Assembly (NCBI GenBank): GCA_015179125.1 | Contig: WHVA01000185.1 | Span: 62,001-126,000, forward strand | DNA length: 64,000 bases | Reading direction: 5' to 3' | DNA from: Gautieria morchelliformis | Taxonomy: Eukaryota; Basidiomycota; Agaricomycetes; Gomphales; Gomphaceae | Shown here: one piece after another, positions 11,872 through 22,585 of the stretch | Layout of the letters: each line of letters opens with the position of its first letter | Numbering within the stretch: position 1 is the first letter of the stretch | Notes under the pieces: model-generated | What the model saw: the letters and a program-made list of their open reading frames with translations, nothing else | Told to the model about the DNA's origin: nothing | Databases searched by the model: none | Translations under genes and position numbers: made by a program

Positions 11872-12822
11872 TCACTTTAGGGGCGGAGATGCTCCTTCTT
11901 CCAAATCTATCTTCAGATCGTAAGGTTGATGTTCAGCAGGTTTATTGGCTTTGGCCTTATTGAACACGTCCGGGAAGTCACAATATTCTTCCGGAACTGA
12001 GCTCATGTCGACTGGAGCGGAAGTCGAGGCGGAACGAGCCTTGACTGAAGCCGAATCGGAAAGGTGAAGCTGGAAAATGGTCATATCCTCTTGCCGTTGC
12101 AATACGCGGAAAGCGGTGGCGGAAACGAGCGCAATTCAAGGAGCTTCGAGGGGCAGAGGTGCTAAAGTGGGACCGGAGTGCGGAACTGAATCCACGAGCG
12201 GAGTTGCAGAAGAGGCTTGAACCATCTTTGCGGACGAGGTCGGAATAGACGGAAGTTGATCCGGGGTACGGAACTGTATTTGACCCAATGCCCAGTTAAT
12301 CGACGGATTATATGGGGTGAGCCAATTGTGTCCTAGTACAACGGAACAGCTAGCATCTAGCGGAGTAATGTAAAACGTAACTTCATGGTTGTCCCCAGTA
12401 GCGAAACGGATAGACAGGTCCACGACTTGGGAAATTGCCGTGTTGGATGACCCATCGAAAAGGCGGAGCAGAATTGTTGGAATGTTGCAGGTCGGAAGTT
12501 TATGTTTCAAAACAAAGTCGGAATCGAGGAAACAATGAGTCGAACCAGAGTCGATCAATGCTGTAAACGGGGGTGCCGAAATGGTGTCGGAAGTGAGCGG
12601 AACAGAGAGGGAGTCGGAAGACAAAAGAGCGGATGCGTTGAGTTTAACCTCGTTTGTCGCACGAATGGGGTCAACACAGCCCTCAGCTTGTGCAGAGGCC
12701 AGAGGACTGCTGACTATTTTTTGCATCCGTAGCGGGAGCCGCTTCGGATTTCTCTTCCGTCTTCGCCGCACGGCCCTTGGCCTTAGCGGCGGAAGCGGAA
12801 GCTCAGGTGCAGTCGCGCGCAA
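11872..12822 (-). pseudogene. Gypsy-1 protease and protease-RT linker
   Basis: A retropepsin domain with the active-site motif ALIDSGSTHCFLD lies near 12520-12560, followed by the flap/core region and VVLGHNWL. It would cut the Gag-Pol precursor. The frame is interrupted at 12136-12138, where TGA replaces an expected TGG, and reopens to 11872 as the linker into RT (YCDFPDVFNKAKA). Both interruptions look like decay, not programmed recoding. Confidence 0.8.
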
Positions 12823-12829
12823 CGTGACC

Positions 12830-13881
12830 GCCTTTGCCGCAGAAAAGGCAAAGGTTGTTGTCCATGCGACGCTGGCGTTCTACAGGGGTCAGTTTTCCGT
12901 CCTTCCCAAGTTTGTCGGAAAGGTCCGGAGTGCTCTTCCGGGCATTGGTGTTGGAACCAGAGGCCTGGTTGTTGCGAGGGGTGGAGTTGTTGTTCCGGTT
13001 GCCGGAGTTGGAGCCGGAACTGTTGTTGTTGTTGTTTCCGGAGTTGTTGTTTCCAGAATTGGTCTTCTTTTGTCTTTACCAGACTGCTTGTTGGAAGACT
13101 TGTCGTTCTTGCTCTGGGCGGACGTTTCACGAGCAATCTCGGAGTGTCTTTCCCAGTAGCGTGAATCGATGGATTGGGCTAGGTTGCGGAGATCGGTAAG
13201 GGTGGCGGGTTTTCCGACGCGGGCGATTTCATCCTTGATCCGGGATGGGAGGCCCATGTAAAACTGGCATCAGAGTGCGGCTTCTCCCCATTGGACTCGA
13301 GGAGCGAGCTGCTGGAATGTGACGATGTATTTAGCTATCTTATGAGTGTCTTTCATGCGAAGCTTATCAAGTTCATTTTCCGCATCGGCTTCCATGTCAA
13401 ATGGTCCGAAGTTGCTGCGGAGTTTGGAAACGAAGGTGTGGTAATCGTCAGCCCAGTCGACGAGGGCGAACGGATCCATGAGGGTGGGCTCGAAGTAGTC
13501 GAGCACCGTGCCTCGGAGATAAGAAAGGGCGTAATTGACCTTTCGTTCGTCGTCGGGAAAGGCGTCGGGATGATCGTGGAAGTTGAGTTGAAGCTGGACC
13601 AAAAATGGCTGGAGCTTCTTGGGGTCGGAACCGTCGAATTGATCTGGTTCACGGACTTTGGTCTTGGGGCGTGGTGGTGCTTGGGCCGGGCGCTGAAGTT
13701 GTCTGGCTAGCATGGCGATGGCTTGTGCAAGATCCGGAACTGGAGCAGGCGGAACTGGGTTGGCGGGAATTTGGGTGGGATTGGAGGTGGAGGACCGCCT
13801 GGGGGACCGCCGTGTGGGCCGCCGTGAGGGCCGCCTGGAGGTGGTCCTGGCGGAGGTGGTGGTGGTGGAGCTGGACGTCAA
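12830..13881 (-). pseudogene. Gypsy-1 Gag with CCHC zinc knuckle
   Basis: This is a capsid-like region (PDQFDGSDPKKLQPFLVQLQ, TYHTF-type core, NELDKLRM) that would package element RNA. It is followed by a CCHC knuckle of the form CLFCGKGGHVARDC near 12830-12870. A TGA at 13270-13272 stands where a CGA arginine codon is expected. A short frame change is needed near 12890-12900 to reach the knuckle. The N-terminus is Thr/Ser/Arg-rich. The start at 13881 is the first Met of the frame; an upstream start is possible. Confidence 0.82.
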
Positions 13882-14145
13882 AATGATGCTGCTGTTTGTT
13901 CGCCACTGCTACTCGTCGAATTCCCGTCATAGTCGGGATTGTCGTCGGATTAGCGTCGGGAACGTCTTCGAAACGTGGCGGAATGGCGTCGGAAAGCTCA
14001 TCGTCTGCACGAGAGCTGCCTCAAGGTTCCGCGCGCCTTGGTGCTGCGGACCTGAGACTGCCAAAATAAGAGAGAGCTTTGACAGCTCCTGCTCGAGCTG
14101 AAGTAGCTGTGGTACGAGGAGGCATAGTGATAGTTATCGGGCAGG

Positions 14146-14156
14146 AATCAGATAAT
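14146..14156 (-). promoter_or_regulatory. Gypsy-1 self-priming PBS
   Basis: Read on the minus strand this is ATTATCTGATT, 2 nt inside the 5' LTR. It is perfectly complementary over 11 nt to AATCAGATAAT within the same LTR (14420-14430). It has no resemblance to a tRNA 3' end. This matches the self-primed Tf1/sushi mechanism, where the first 11 nt of the transcript fold back to prime minus-strand DNA. Confidence 0.75.
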
Positions 14157-14158
14157 AC

Positions 14159-14819
14159 TGTTACATATTGAGATTCCCGCTAAGTCGGAACTGGAAAGGA
14201 CAGCGGCTTCAACTTATAGGTTGCGCCCCCAATGAACTATCGTCCTAGGTATTTCGGAAATGAGTCGGAAGTCGGAAAGTACTGAACTAAAGGTTGGTCT
14301 GAACTTGAGTCGGAACTGAGGCGGAAGGCGGAAGACGGAAGGCGGAGAGACGGAGGTCTTGCTAGACTCGCTGTGCTAAGAACAGGAGATGGAGCGAAGG
14401 AAATCAAGTATCGAAGGCGATTATCTGATTGCAGAATAACAGACATACATGACAGGCTTTTATACAAAGAGCTGAGACAACAGGTAATAGGATGGTACTA
14501 AGCAAATTCCGGGGGAAGCGGAAGTCGAGTAGACAATGCGTGGGAACTAACTAATTGGGAACAATGGGACTACAAGGGGGGTTCAGGGTAAGGTAAAACA
14601 ATGGCAAAGAACAAGGGGTCGGGAAAACATATCTGACAACGAAACACAAGGAGGGCCCGACATATGGTCTTGATGAACGGTGAGGTGGGTCCGGTGGGTC
14701 CGAGTAATAGAGTCGAAAGAACAAGGGAATAGAACAATGGGTGGAATGTCAGAAATATCGGAGGGGCGGAAAGTGGTGCGGAACTGAAGATCGGAAGTCG
14801 GAAATGAACGGTCATAACA
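14159..14819 (-). repeat. Gypsy-1 5' LTR
   Basis: This is a 661-bp LTR with perfect TGTTA/TAACA ends, flanked outside by CTTAG (14820-14824). It contains the TATA box and the inferred transcript start. Differences from the 3' LTR are mostly C/T or G/A changes at CpG. Confidence 0.9.
14420..14464 (-). promoter_or_regulatory. Gypsy-1 promoter: TATA box and transcript start
   Basis: TATAAAA on the minus strand (14464-14458) lies 34 nt upstream of AATCAGATAAT (14430-14420). This is normal TATA-to-start spacing, and it places the PBS-complementary 11 nt at the predicted 5' end of the RNA. Confidence 0.65.
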
Positions 14820-14824
14820 CTTAG

Positions 14825-15018
14825 TTAGTTTCTAAGTCTTCACCTCTTAAGCCAAACCTTGCCTCTTATTTGTTTACCTCCGAAGTTGGGACTCATAGGT
14901 AGGGCCACTGCAGCACATAAGCTGAAGCCAAGTCCCACTCCGACCTCCCCATCTGAACCTCACTCCATAACCTCGGACCTTACCTCAGGTTTCGCTCCTG
15001 AGCTCGGTCAGCCTTACA
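14825..15018 (+). repeat. Old LTR, second part
   Basis: This is the continuation of the LTR begun at 6590, ending CCTTACA. The joint with 6895 is marked by the CTTAG duplication of Gypsy-1. Confidence 0.65.
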
Positions 15019-15424
15019 AAGGATTGTATCCTAACACATACTCCCAGACCAGTTTCCCTGATCTGATATGAGAGTGTCTAGCCGATGCTGCACCATCAAT
15101 GAAAAACGTAATCTGTTCCTCTGGTTCAGTGTTGCCACAGCTCATGAAGAGAAGGACTCAGCTGTGCACTGAATCGGCCCATGTGTCGGCCCTATATTGC
15201 AAACACCATGAACCCACGACCCCCTCAAACACCCTGTCTGATGCAAGTATGCAAGACCCTATTGTAATGCCCATGAGTATCAGCAGTGGCCTGGGCGGAG
15301 CCTGCCATCACGTTCAAATGAGTTAAACTGAGGCAGAGCATGCTTACCTGATCATAATGGACACTGATATTCCCATCACACACGTAACATTCCATACAAG
15401 CACAGTGCAGTCTGGTGCAGGGCT
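15019..15424. other. No gene recognised
   Basis: There is no domain, long frame or clear repeat between the old LTR and the LINE ORF1 fragment. Short frames here show no family resemblance. Confidence 0.4.
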
Positions 15425-15728
15425 ATGGGCAAGGCGATGAAAGAGGGTGCTAGGGCTGTTGCAATACTGAGGGTGGATGCGTCCGTGAGAAGCCTAGAGG
15501 AGCAGGTTATGAGCTATGTGGAGAAGAAGGTGGACCCCATCCTGAAAAAGGTGGAGGAGACGACGGATGTGCTCAGAGAAGCCGCCTGTGACACAATAAA
15601 GGCAGCAGACATGGCTACGGATGTCATTGAGACAGGAGCATGAGGCAGGGGAGAGATGGGAATTGCAACTGAGATAACATATGCTGCTGCTTTGAAGGGC
15701 ACAGTACTGTTGGCACACCTGAACATGC
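15425..15728 (+). pseudogene. LINE ORF1 fragment
   Basis: A 72-codon frame (15425-15643) aligns with the middle of the LINE ORF1 at 47808. Both have a KEGARAVAIL / QEGARAIVIL block, a YVEKK / YMEKR block and a helical Ala/Glu/Lys region. After a stop, the frame near 15670-15700 still shows the ITYAAALKG block equivalent to TYAAVLKG. ORF1 products are RNA-binding Gag-like proteins. This is a relic, cut by the LTR starting at 15729. Confidence 0.7.
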
Positions 15729-16537
15729 TGTCAAGATTGGTTTTTGGGTGTTAATATCGCATGTTAGTGAACCTGGCGAATGCCCGAATAGCATGTGCGA
15801 TCTAGCGAACCACCCAGCGAATAGTACCGAAGAGGTAAGGGTTAAGAGGTAAGAGGGTTACTCGAAAAGAGTTCACCCTGATCTACAGTCGAAGTGAAAT
15901 AGCTCATGACATTTGACGATGTAATGTGCAAGGTGTCACGGAAAGGTTGTTTAAGTAGCAACAATCCTTTCGCCAGCGAAGGTGCTCCTTTTGAGCCCTT
16001 TTCCGACAGCACCAATAATAGTACGAAAACTAAGGTAATGAAGGTGAAGTATGAAAACTCGCCAGTGGTGCTTAAGTCCTCCTCTGGTCGAAGATAGGAA
16101 TATACAGGAGAGGACTCAAGACGATGGTCACAGTGAGGTCAAGTCGTGCACAAGGTAGACGTATGATAATTGAACTGGGGGATATACATGCAAATGTAGA
16201 CTAGTTATACCGAATGCTTGTATGATGCTAGCGAATAGGAAAGAGGCCGTCTTGAGTCAGGGTTGGATAGGGGTGTGCAGTCGGGATACAAATAGATGAA
16301 ACACATATACAATAGAATGAAAGAGGAGTGTGAACATGAAACAACGGGGAGGAAAGAGGGTGAAGGTACCAAACACACCTTGAGACCTAGATACATGTTA
16401 CCCTGCATGGACTCTTGGTCTGCTGGGTTGATCCCACATGATCTATGGGTAGGACGTCCCGTGAATGCATTCTGGCCATAGGAACACCCAAAGGGGGTTG
16501 AGTCGAGAAGATGACAAGAAATAAATGGGTCATGACA
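15729..16537 (+). repeat. LTR-like dispersed repeat (TGTCAAG...CATGACA), copy 1
   Basis: This 809-bp copy has TGTCA/TGACA ends. It is recognisably shared with 58963-60460 (same orientation, enlarged by a nested insertion), 23984-24720 (partial), and inverted pieces at 16978-17645 and 48791-49065. It contains no coding capacity. The flanks (CATGC, ACTGT) do not match. Confidence 0.65.
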
Positions 16538-16977
16538 ACTGTATAGTCAAAACTTCAGCGAAGCTAATTCGTCCTACCCTGCAGTGGTACGAGTCCCATT
16601 GAGTCCAACCTGTATGGAGGCTGCAACTGACACTATCCGAATGCGTCCTGAGCATGTGGGTCTGTCATGGAGTGGGAGTTTAACAGATGATGGGTTCTAT
16701 GATGGATGATGGCCCCAACACCTGGGGTCCTGACAGGAATGATGCGAATAGCAAATGCGAAAGCAGTATGGCGACGAATATTTTGGTGAGATATTCGCTG
16801 GTTCGGGAAGTCGTTTGCTGGTTCAGGAGGTCATTCGCTGTGTGTTGAGGGATGATTCTCAGAATAAACAAATCATGACATACGCTTGCCAGAGCCAGAG
16901 CGATAAGTTGCCAGGTACTCATCAACAAAGATCCCAATGCTGACACCAACCCTCTGAGCGAGCTGATGGAACAAGAG
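16538..16977. other. LTR-family debris
   Basis: There is no gene. The end at 16840-16880 (AATAAACAAATCATGACA) resembles the 3' end of the TGTCAAG family, so this is probably a further diverged LTR piece. Confidence 0.4.
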
Positions 16978-17645
16978 TGTCATGACGTGTTTATTTCTCA
17001 TACCCAGATGCTCTGTTCTCCCATTTCTCACTCCCCCTCCATGTTCGTTCTGATCGCCATGGCCGTGTTTGACAACCGATTCTTGCTGTTCGCGCCATTT
17101 ACCATAGCCATGCCGTCAACACACGATCGACGTCTTTGTACCGACTTGGCAGTCATCACCGGCCCTATCACCTCCTCTGCTCAACCTTCTTCCGATGGTG
17201 TTCTGATAATCGGATTGTCATGACTTGTGTATTTCCTGCACCGAGTTATCCCCATTTCCCCTTTCGCCACTCCTCCCCTGTGTTTGCTCGGCTTCACCCT
17301 CCACCTCGACCACTCCTCTCCTATGTCATCTCCATTCGCCCTCCCTCGCATTTCTCTGAACAGCCATTCGCTACTCGCATCATTCGCCAGCAGGCACACC
17401 ATCAAATCACGATCAACATCCCTACCCAGCATGATGGCTCGTCAGTAACTCCATCAGCTTCTCGATCCAACACCCTTTTGGTGTTCATATGAGCAGGGTG
17501 CGTTCGCGGGACGTCCTACCCGTAGGTCGTGTGGGATCAACCCAGTAGGTGAAGAACCCGTGCAGGGCGGTGTATATGCGGGTCCCAAGACATGATTTCT
17601 TGCATAGGTGCCTTCGCCACCTTCACTCTCCGTCGTTTAATGTTC
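16978..17645 (-). repeat. Inverted TGTCAAG-family LTR fragments
   Basis: These start TGTCATGACGTG, the reverse complement of the family 3' end, and a second such end follows at 17217. The segment at 17490-17570 is the reverse complement of the landmark shared by 16400-16490 and 60180-60260. The same two-part structure occurs at 48791-49065. Confidence 0.6.
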
Positions 17646-18465
17646 TCCCTCTTCTCTCACTCTATTGTATGTCTTCCAGTCGTTCCTTCTCTTTCCACGC
17701 AGCTTCCTCGGCCTCGCGTTTTCTCCACCAGCTCCTTTTGCGCGAGCATATCAGCAAAATGCTGCTTCGTCTCGGCACTGGTCATTTTAGCGAGGTCAGG
17801 TTGGGAGCTCATGTTGGATGAAGACGAAGACGTGTTTGCTTCCCACCTATCTTTCGAACTCCAACGTGTTTGTTCACAGGTCACGTGATCCGACTTGTGG
17901 TCTCGCAGGGCTCGACCTTAGAAGGGAGATACTATTACGACCATTCATTTCCGACTTCCGATCTTCAGTTCCGCACCACTTTCCGCCCCTCCGATATTTC
18001 TGACATTCCGCCCATTGTTCTATTCCCTTGTTATTTCGACTCTATTACTCGGACCCACCGGACCCACCTCACCGTTCATCAAGACCATATGTCGGGCCCT
18101 CCTTGTGTTTCGTTGTCAGATATGTTTTCCCGACCCCTTGTTCTTTGCCATTGTTTTACCTTACCCTGAACCCCCCTTGTAGTCCCATTGTTCCCAATTA
18201 GTTAGTTCCCACGCATTGTCTACTCGACTTCCGCTTCCCCCGGAATTTGCTTAGTACCATCCTATTACCTGTTGTCTCAGCTCTTTGTATAAAAGCCTGT
18301 CATGTATGTCTGTTATTCTGCAATCAGATAATCGCCTTCGATACTTGATTTCCTTCGCTCCATCTCCTGTTCTTAGCACAGCGAGTCTAGCAAGACCTCC
18401 GTCTCTCCGCCTTCCGTCTTCCACCATCCGACTCAGTTCCGACTCAAGTTCCGACTTACCTTTAG
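17646..18465 (+). mobile_element. Gypsy-1 family fragment, inverted relative to Gypsy-1
   Basis: This carries the antisense-ORF start region, the short leader and the LTR (17933-18465) of the Gypsy-1 family in the opposite orientation. The LTR breaks off after CCTTTAG, where the hairpin repeat begins. The leader and most of the LTR are nearly identical to 7556-7680 and 6896-7556. Confidence 0.85.
17657..17884 (-). pseudogene. Antisense accessory ORF, N-terminal relic (second copy)
   Basis: This is a 75-codon frame whose first 55 or so codons match the leader and the start of the Gypsy-1 antisense ORF, with the same MSSQPDLAKMTSAE start. It then shifts frame and lacks the zinc cluster. Its changes relative to the other copy include amino-acid replacements in the first helix. 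Confidence 0.75.
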
Positions 18466-18689
18466 GCGGATGCTCACAACTTTTTATTACCTGTAGCTTC
18501 ACCCATTTTATTCTCAGATTATAGAAAAGAAGAGGACGAAAGTATATGCCAATCTTATTGTAGGGCTATAAATAAATTTTCTTTTGTCCCTCCCTGAGCG
18601 GCCGCTCCGCCGAGGCGCCTCTTTTGATTTTTACGCCTCTTCTTATTTTTTCTACCCACTTTTAATATACACTATATCATAAAAACAGC
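18466..18689 (-). repeat. Hairpin/AT-rich dispersed repeat, part 1
   Basis: This is the inverted counterpart of the right half of 59553-60097. It includes a GC-rich palindromic core (GAGCGGCCGCTCCGCC near 18597) beside AT-rich arms. It was split by the Gypsy fragment 18690-19184; diverged remaining sequence is at 19256-19566. Confidence 0.6.
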
Positions 18690-18931
18690 CCTGCGACATT
18701 CCAGACCATGATGAATGACATCTTCCAAGACCTCTCATCATGGAAGGGCATGTGTGTGTGTACCTGGATGACATCCTGATCTTCACCGACACCCTTGAGG
18801 AGCATCACCGACTTCTGCGAATAGTCCTTGAGCGCTTATGGCAGCACAAGCTCTATCTTCGCCCTGAGAAATGCAAATATGACCAAACAAACATTGAGTA
18901 CCTTGGGCTCATTGTGTCACATGGCAAGCCA
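18690..18931 (+). pseudogene. Gypsy (sushi-like) reverse transcriptase fragment
   Basis: The encoded segment contains [11 protein letters not shown], the catalytic [11 protein letters not shown] and LRPEKC...IEYLGLIVS, aligning with the RT of Gypsy-3 near 52300-52520. It joins abruptly to LTR sequence at about 18932. Confidence 0.8.
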
Positions 18932-19184
18932 ATTTCTGACTTCTGCTCTCGGAACAGTGTCGGAAATCAAGCGACTCCCGTAATAGGTGGCATCAAGGGT
19001 CGATAAAGGGTCAGGGAGGTCAGGGGGATGCAGGGTTGATGGCGGGTGCCAAGTGTTGTCCCTGACTGCGCAGTGTAGTATAATACGGGCCCGCTGACAT
19101 CAGGGGTCCTTAGACGTTTCTCTTTAGATTTCCCCTTGTCAGGTGAGAATCCCCTCTCTTGTATACTCTGTTCATTTATACATA
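18932..19184 (+). repeat. Gypsy-3 family LTR, 3' part
   Basis: This aligns with 54980-55215 of the Gypsy-3 3' LTR, including the TATAATAC box region and the GGTCCTTAGAC transcript-start region. Both ends of the LTR are missing. Confidence 0.75.
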
Positions 19185-19255
19185 ACAACCTAGGGACTCA
19201 TATATTCAAAGGAAATGTAATACTATAAGTCACCTAATTGTTGCTTTACAAGTCC

Positions 19256-19566
19256 TTTCTTTCATATATATTACAAATATCTACACAACTACTATAACTC
19301 CATATGGTAGTCTAATACTCTCTCATTATAACTAGTCATACTAATACTCCTACTCATATCTGTTAGAAGTATCTCTCCAAGTATCTGTTACTCTATCTTG
19401 TTGTCTAATACTCTCTCATATGTATATATATCTTCGAGATGTTTAAATATATACAGAATCATCTAATAACATCTATTATTCTCCTTATAAATCCTACTGT
19501 ATATGTTGTTATTAATACTCTTATAGTATATATTATATACTCATATATGCTGTATTACATAACCAT
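19256..19566 (-). repeat. AT-rich dispersed repeat, part 2
   Basis: This is the reverse complement of about 59560-59875, including ATATATTTAAACATCTCGAAG-like sequence. It carries no coding potential. Confidence 0.6.
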
Positions 19567-19570
19567 TATG

Positions 19571-19880
19571 ATTATCCCCCTCAATGTATTGATTTGTGAA
19601 CTAGTGAGATTGCAGTTTTGCAAAACAGACTCATACTATATCCAGTGGAATGAATATATGCTATTTGCATGAAGTCTGGATAGGGAACATACCACTTGAA
19701 TGATAATGCCGCTAAGAATAAGCAGCCCAATAACACCCAAAACTCTTTGATTCTGAGAGGAAATAGCATACGTGCAAGGTAGAAGAAGGCCTAGATAATA
19801 AAATGTGTTGATCTTTCTGCCTAGAAATATATGGTTATAATCACTCACCCTGTACACCAATCGACTATCTGTGCCACGTG
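19571..19880 (-). pseudogene. DUF6533-unit fragment
   Basis: This is a minus-strand copy of the exon with CTYAISSQNQRVLGVIGL, matching the LARTYAI exon of copies 1 and 3 plus surrounding intron. A 70-bp plus-strand piece of the same unit is at 19185-19255. Confidence 0.6.
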
Positions 19881-20281
19881 TATGTTCAGGGACCTGGCGG
19901 AGTTTGGGTGAGTGACACACTGCATGGGCAAATGCCCTCTTGTCCTCTTCTTACGAGACGCTTCCCACCAGCCGCTGCCCAGTCGGCTCAGACTACTTCG
20001 GCAAGGGCAAGAACTCCGTGTCGAAACTCCGCTTCCACACGAATGAGGCCACCGTGAGTTTGCCCATGACACGTCTAGACGCCTTGTACGTGACTTTCCG
20101 GCCCCTCACTGTGAGGGACTCGAAAAGATTTACCATTATATTTTACTTTTTCCAAAGCAGGCTCGACCCAACGATCACAGACATGACAAGTCACAGGGAC
20201 GACTCAGATGTCAGCGGTGACGCCAAGATAGACAATGGCAAATTCAAGTTGACGAGACCTGTTTAACAACCTGGTCTGAGC
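19881..20281 (+). other. Unassigned open region
   Basis: A 108-codon plus-strand frame (19940-20266) has no family I recognise. It ends just before the Gypsy relic and could be a captured host exon. No support beyond openness. Confidence 0.25.
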
Positions 20282-22585
20282 ATGATGGACCCCATCAAGG
20301 TCGCAGGTGTCATGGACTGGCCAACCCCAGCAAATCGCAAGGAGGTGCAGGCCTTCCTGGGATTTGCCAACTTTTATCGCCGGTTTGTCGAGGGCTTCTC
20401 ACATCATGCGCGACCCCTGTTTGAGCTCACCAAGAAGGATGTACAATGGTCGTGGGGTGATCGTGAACAGTAGGCATTTGATGGGCTGAAGCTGCGATTC
20501 ACATCAATGCCGATCCTGCACGTTGCAGATGACAATCAACCATACCTGGTGGAGGCTGACAGTTCATATGTCGCCACTGGTGCAGTCCTGTCCCAGCGAT
20601 CTCCAGATGACGACAAATGGCATCCCATTGCGTTTTACTCAAAGAGTCTCACTCCTGTGGAGCGAAATTATGAGATTCATGACAAGGAGATGCTGGCTAT
20701 TTATTATTCACGCCCTAGAGGAATGGCGACATTTCCCTGAAGGCACTAAGCATCGCATTGAGATCTGGACAGACCACAAGAACCTGGAGTATTTTCGCAC
20801 TGCAAAGAAGCTTAATCGCAGGCAGGCTAGATGGTTCCTCTACTTGTCGCGTTTTGATTTTGAGCTTCACCATCGGCCTGGTGTCACGATGTGCAAGTCA
20901 GATGCACTGTCGTGGCGCTCAGACCATGGGTCAGGATCAGGTGACAACAGCGATTTGACACTCCTATGCCCAGAGCGGTTCATTGTTCGCGCCCTGGAGG
21001 GGCTCACCCTGGTGGGGGAAGAACATGTGATTGTTCGCGATGTGAAGAAGGCATTTGGGGATGGGTCACTAGAGGACGAGGTCGCAGGGGCGGTAAAGAA
21101 GCTGCAAGAGTCTGGTGGGAAATCGCTGGTGTCTGCAGAGTGGGCTGAGATGGATGGGTTGCTCACATTCCGAGGTAAAGTTTATGTTCCAGATGTCCAG
21201 GACCTCAGGTGATGAATTGTCACCCAGCACCATGATTCGCCGGTCGCTGGTCATCCTGGGCAATGGAAGACCCTTGAACTTGTCTCACGAAATTACTGGT
21301 GGCCCCACATGTCACGGTATATTGGTGAGTACTCCAAGATGTGCGATTTATGCCTGCGAACAACGGCACGAAGGCAGCCACCCCGTGGCGAACTCCATCC
21401 ACTCCCTGTCCCTGAAGCTCACTGGGACATGATCAGTGTTGACTTCATTGTGGAACTTCCTGACGCACATGGCTAAAATGCTGTGATGAATGTAGTGGAC
21501 TCGGTCTCCAAGGGGGCACACTTCATCCCCACCAACACCACGATCACTGCAGCTGGAGCAGCGTGACTTTTCCTACACCATGTCTGGAAGCTGCATGGCC
21601 TCCCGCGAACAGTGGTGTCAGATCGTGGGGTCCAGTTCGTGCGCGAATTCACTTGCGAGCTTTATCACCTGCTGGGAATTCGCATCGCAGCCTCCACAGC
21701 GTACCCCCCGCAGACTGACGGGCAGACGGAGCGACTCAATCAAGAGCTAGAGCAGTACCTTCGACTCTTTGTCAATGAGCGACAAGACAACTGGGATGAC
21801 CTCTTGCCCATGGCTGAGTTCCAGTACAACAACCATGTGCATGCTTCCACTTGTCAATCGCCCTTCATGCTAGACACTGGACGGCACCCACGAATGGGCT
21901 TCGAACCGCATCAACCCCCATTGAACCTTGAGTCTGTCAATGAATTCAAGGAACACATGGAGGAGTCACTGTCAGAAGCGAAGTCGGCAATGGCAAAGTC
22001 GAAGGAGGACATGGCAACATACTATAATCGCTGACGTGAACCAGCACCTACATTTTCGCCGGGTGACAAGGTTTACCTCGATGCAAGTGATATACACACC
22101 ACCTGTCCTTCGAAAAAGCTAGCTCATCGGCAACTTGGCCCCTACGTTGTTGAATGCCAAGTTGGGTCACAAGCCTAGCGTCTCCGCCTCCTAAGGTCTC
22201 TGAGTCGCCTCCACCCTGTTTTCCCCGTCATTAAGCTCACTCCTGCTCCATCCGATCCAATCCTGGGTCAGTGACCATCCCCACCACCTCCACCCATCCT
22301 TATAGAGGGCGATGAGCACTTTGAAGTTGAACAGGTGTTAGACAGTCGCATGTGAGCAAATCGCCTCCATTTCCTCATCAAGTGGAAGGGGTATGGCTAT
22401 GAAGAGAATTCTTGGGAAAATGAAGGCGATGTCCAAGCTCCTGACCTCATTGCTGACTTCTACCGTTCGCATCCAGGTGCCCCTCGTCACATTCGCTCCT
22501 TGGAGGCTGTCACCTTTCAGAATCGCATCCCTGTTCCACCAGTGGGACTTCATGCATTGGGTCGCCGCATTCTAGATGGGGGTGA
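20282..22585 (+). pseudogene. Sushi-like Gypsy relic: RT end, RNase H, integrase, chromodomain
   Basis: This is a 5'-truncated pol related to Gypsy-3. It starts inside the RT thumb ([15 protein letters not shown]), then RNase H ([38 protein letters not shown]). The integrase core has Asp in VDFIVELP, Asp in VVSDRG and Glu in QTERLNQELEQYL. A chromodomain (KWKGYGYEENSW) follows. Several stops (for example at 20471, 21475 and 21565) and frame changes make it inactive. It ends in a purine tract and TGTCAGGGG, the start of an LTR. CGGAA/TTCCG is nearly absent: one in 20281-21300. Confidence 0.88.

Larger units (their letters stand above)
6896..14819 (-). mobile_element. Gypsy-1: full-length Ty3/Gypsy chromovirus with an antisense extra gene
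   Basis: This is a 7.9 kb LTR retrotransposon read on the minus strand: 5' LTR (14159-14819), PBS, gag, protease, RT-RNase H, integrase with chromodomain, an antisense ORF, and 3' LTR (6896-7556). Both LTRs are 661 bp and differ at about 13 positions, about 12 of them transitions. Target duplication CTTAG flanks it (6891-6895 and 14820-14824). The coding frames carry several TGA stops where CGA or TGG is expected, so the copy is dead. The whole element is exceptionally rich in CGGAA/TTCCG (about 20 in 9001-10000). It is inserted inside the older LTR 6590-6895 / 14825-15018. Confidence 0.92.
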
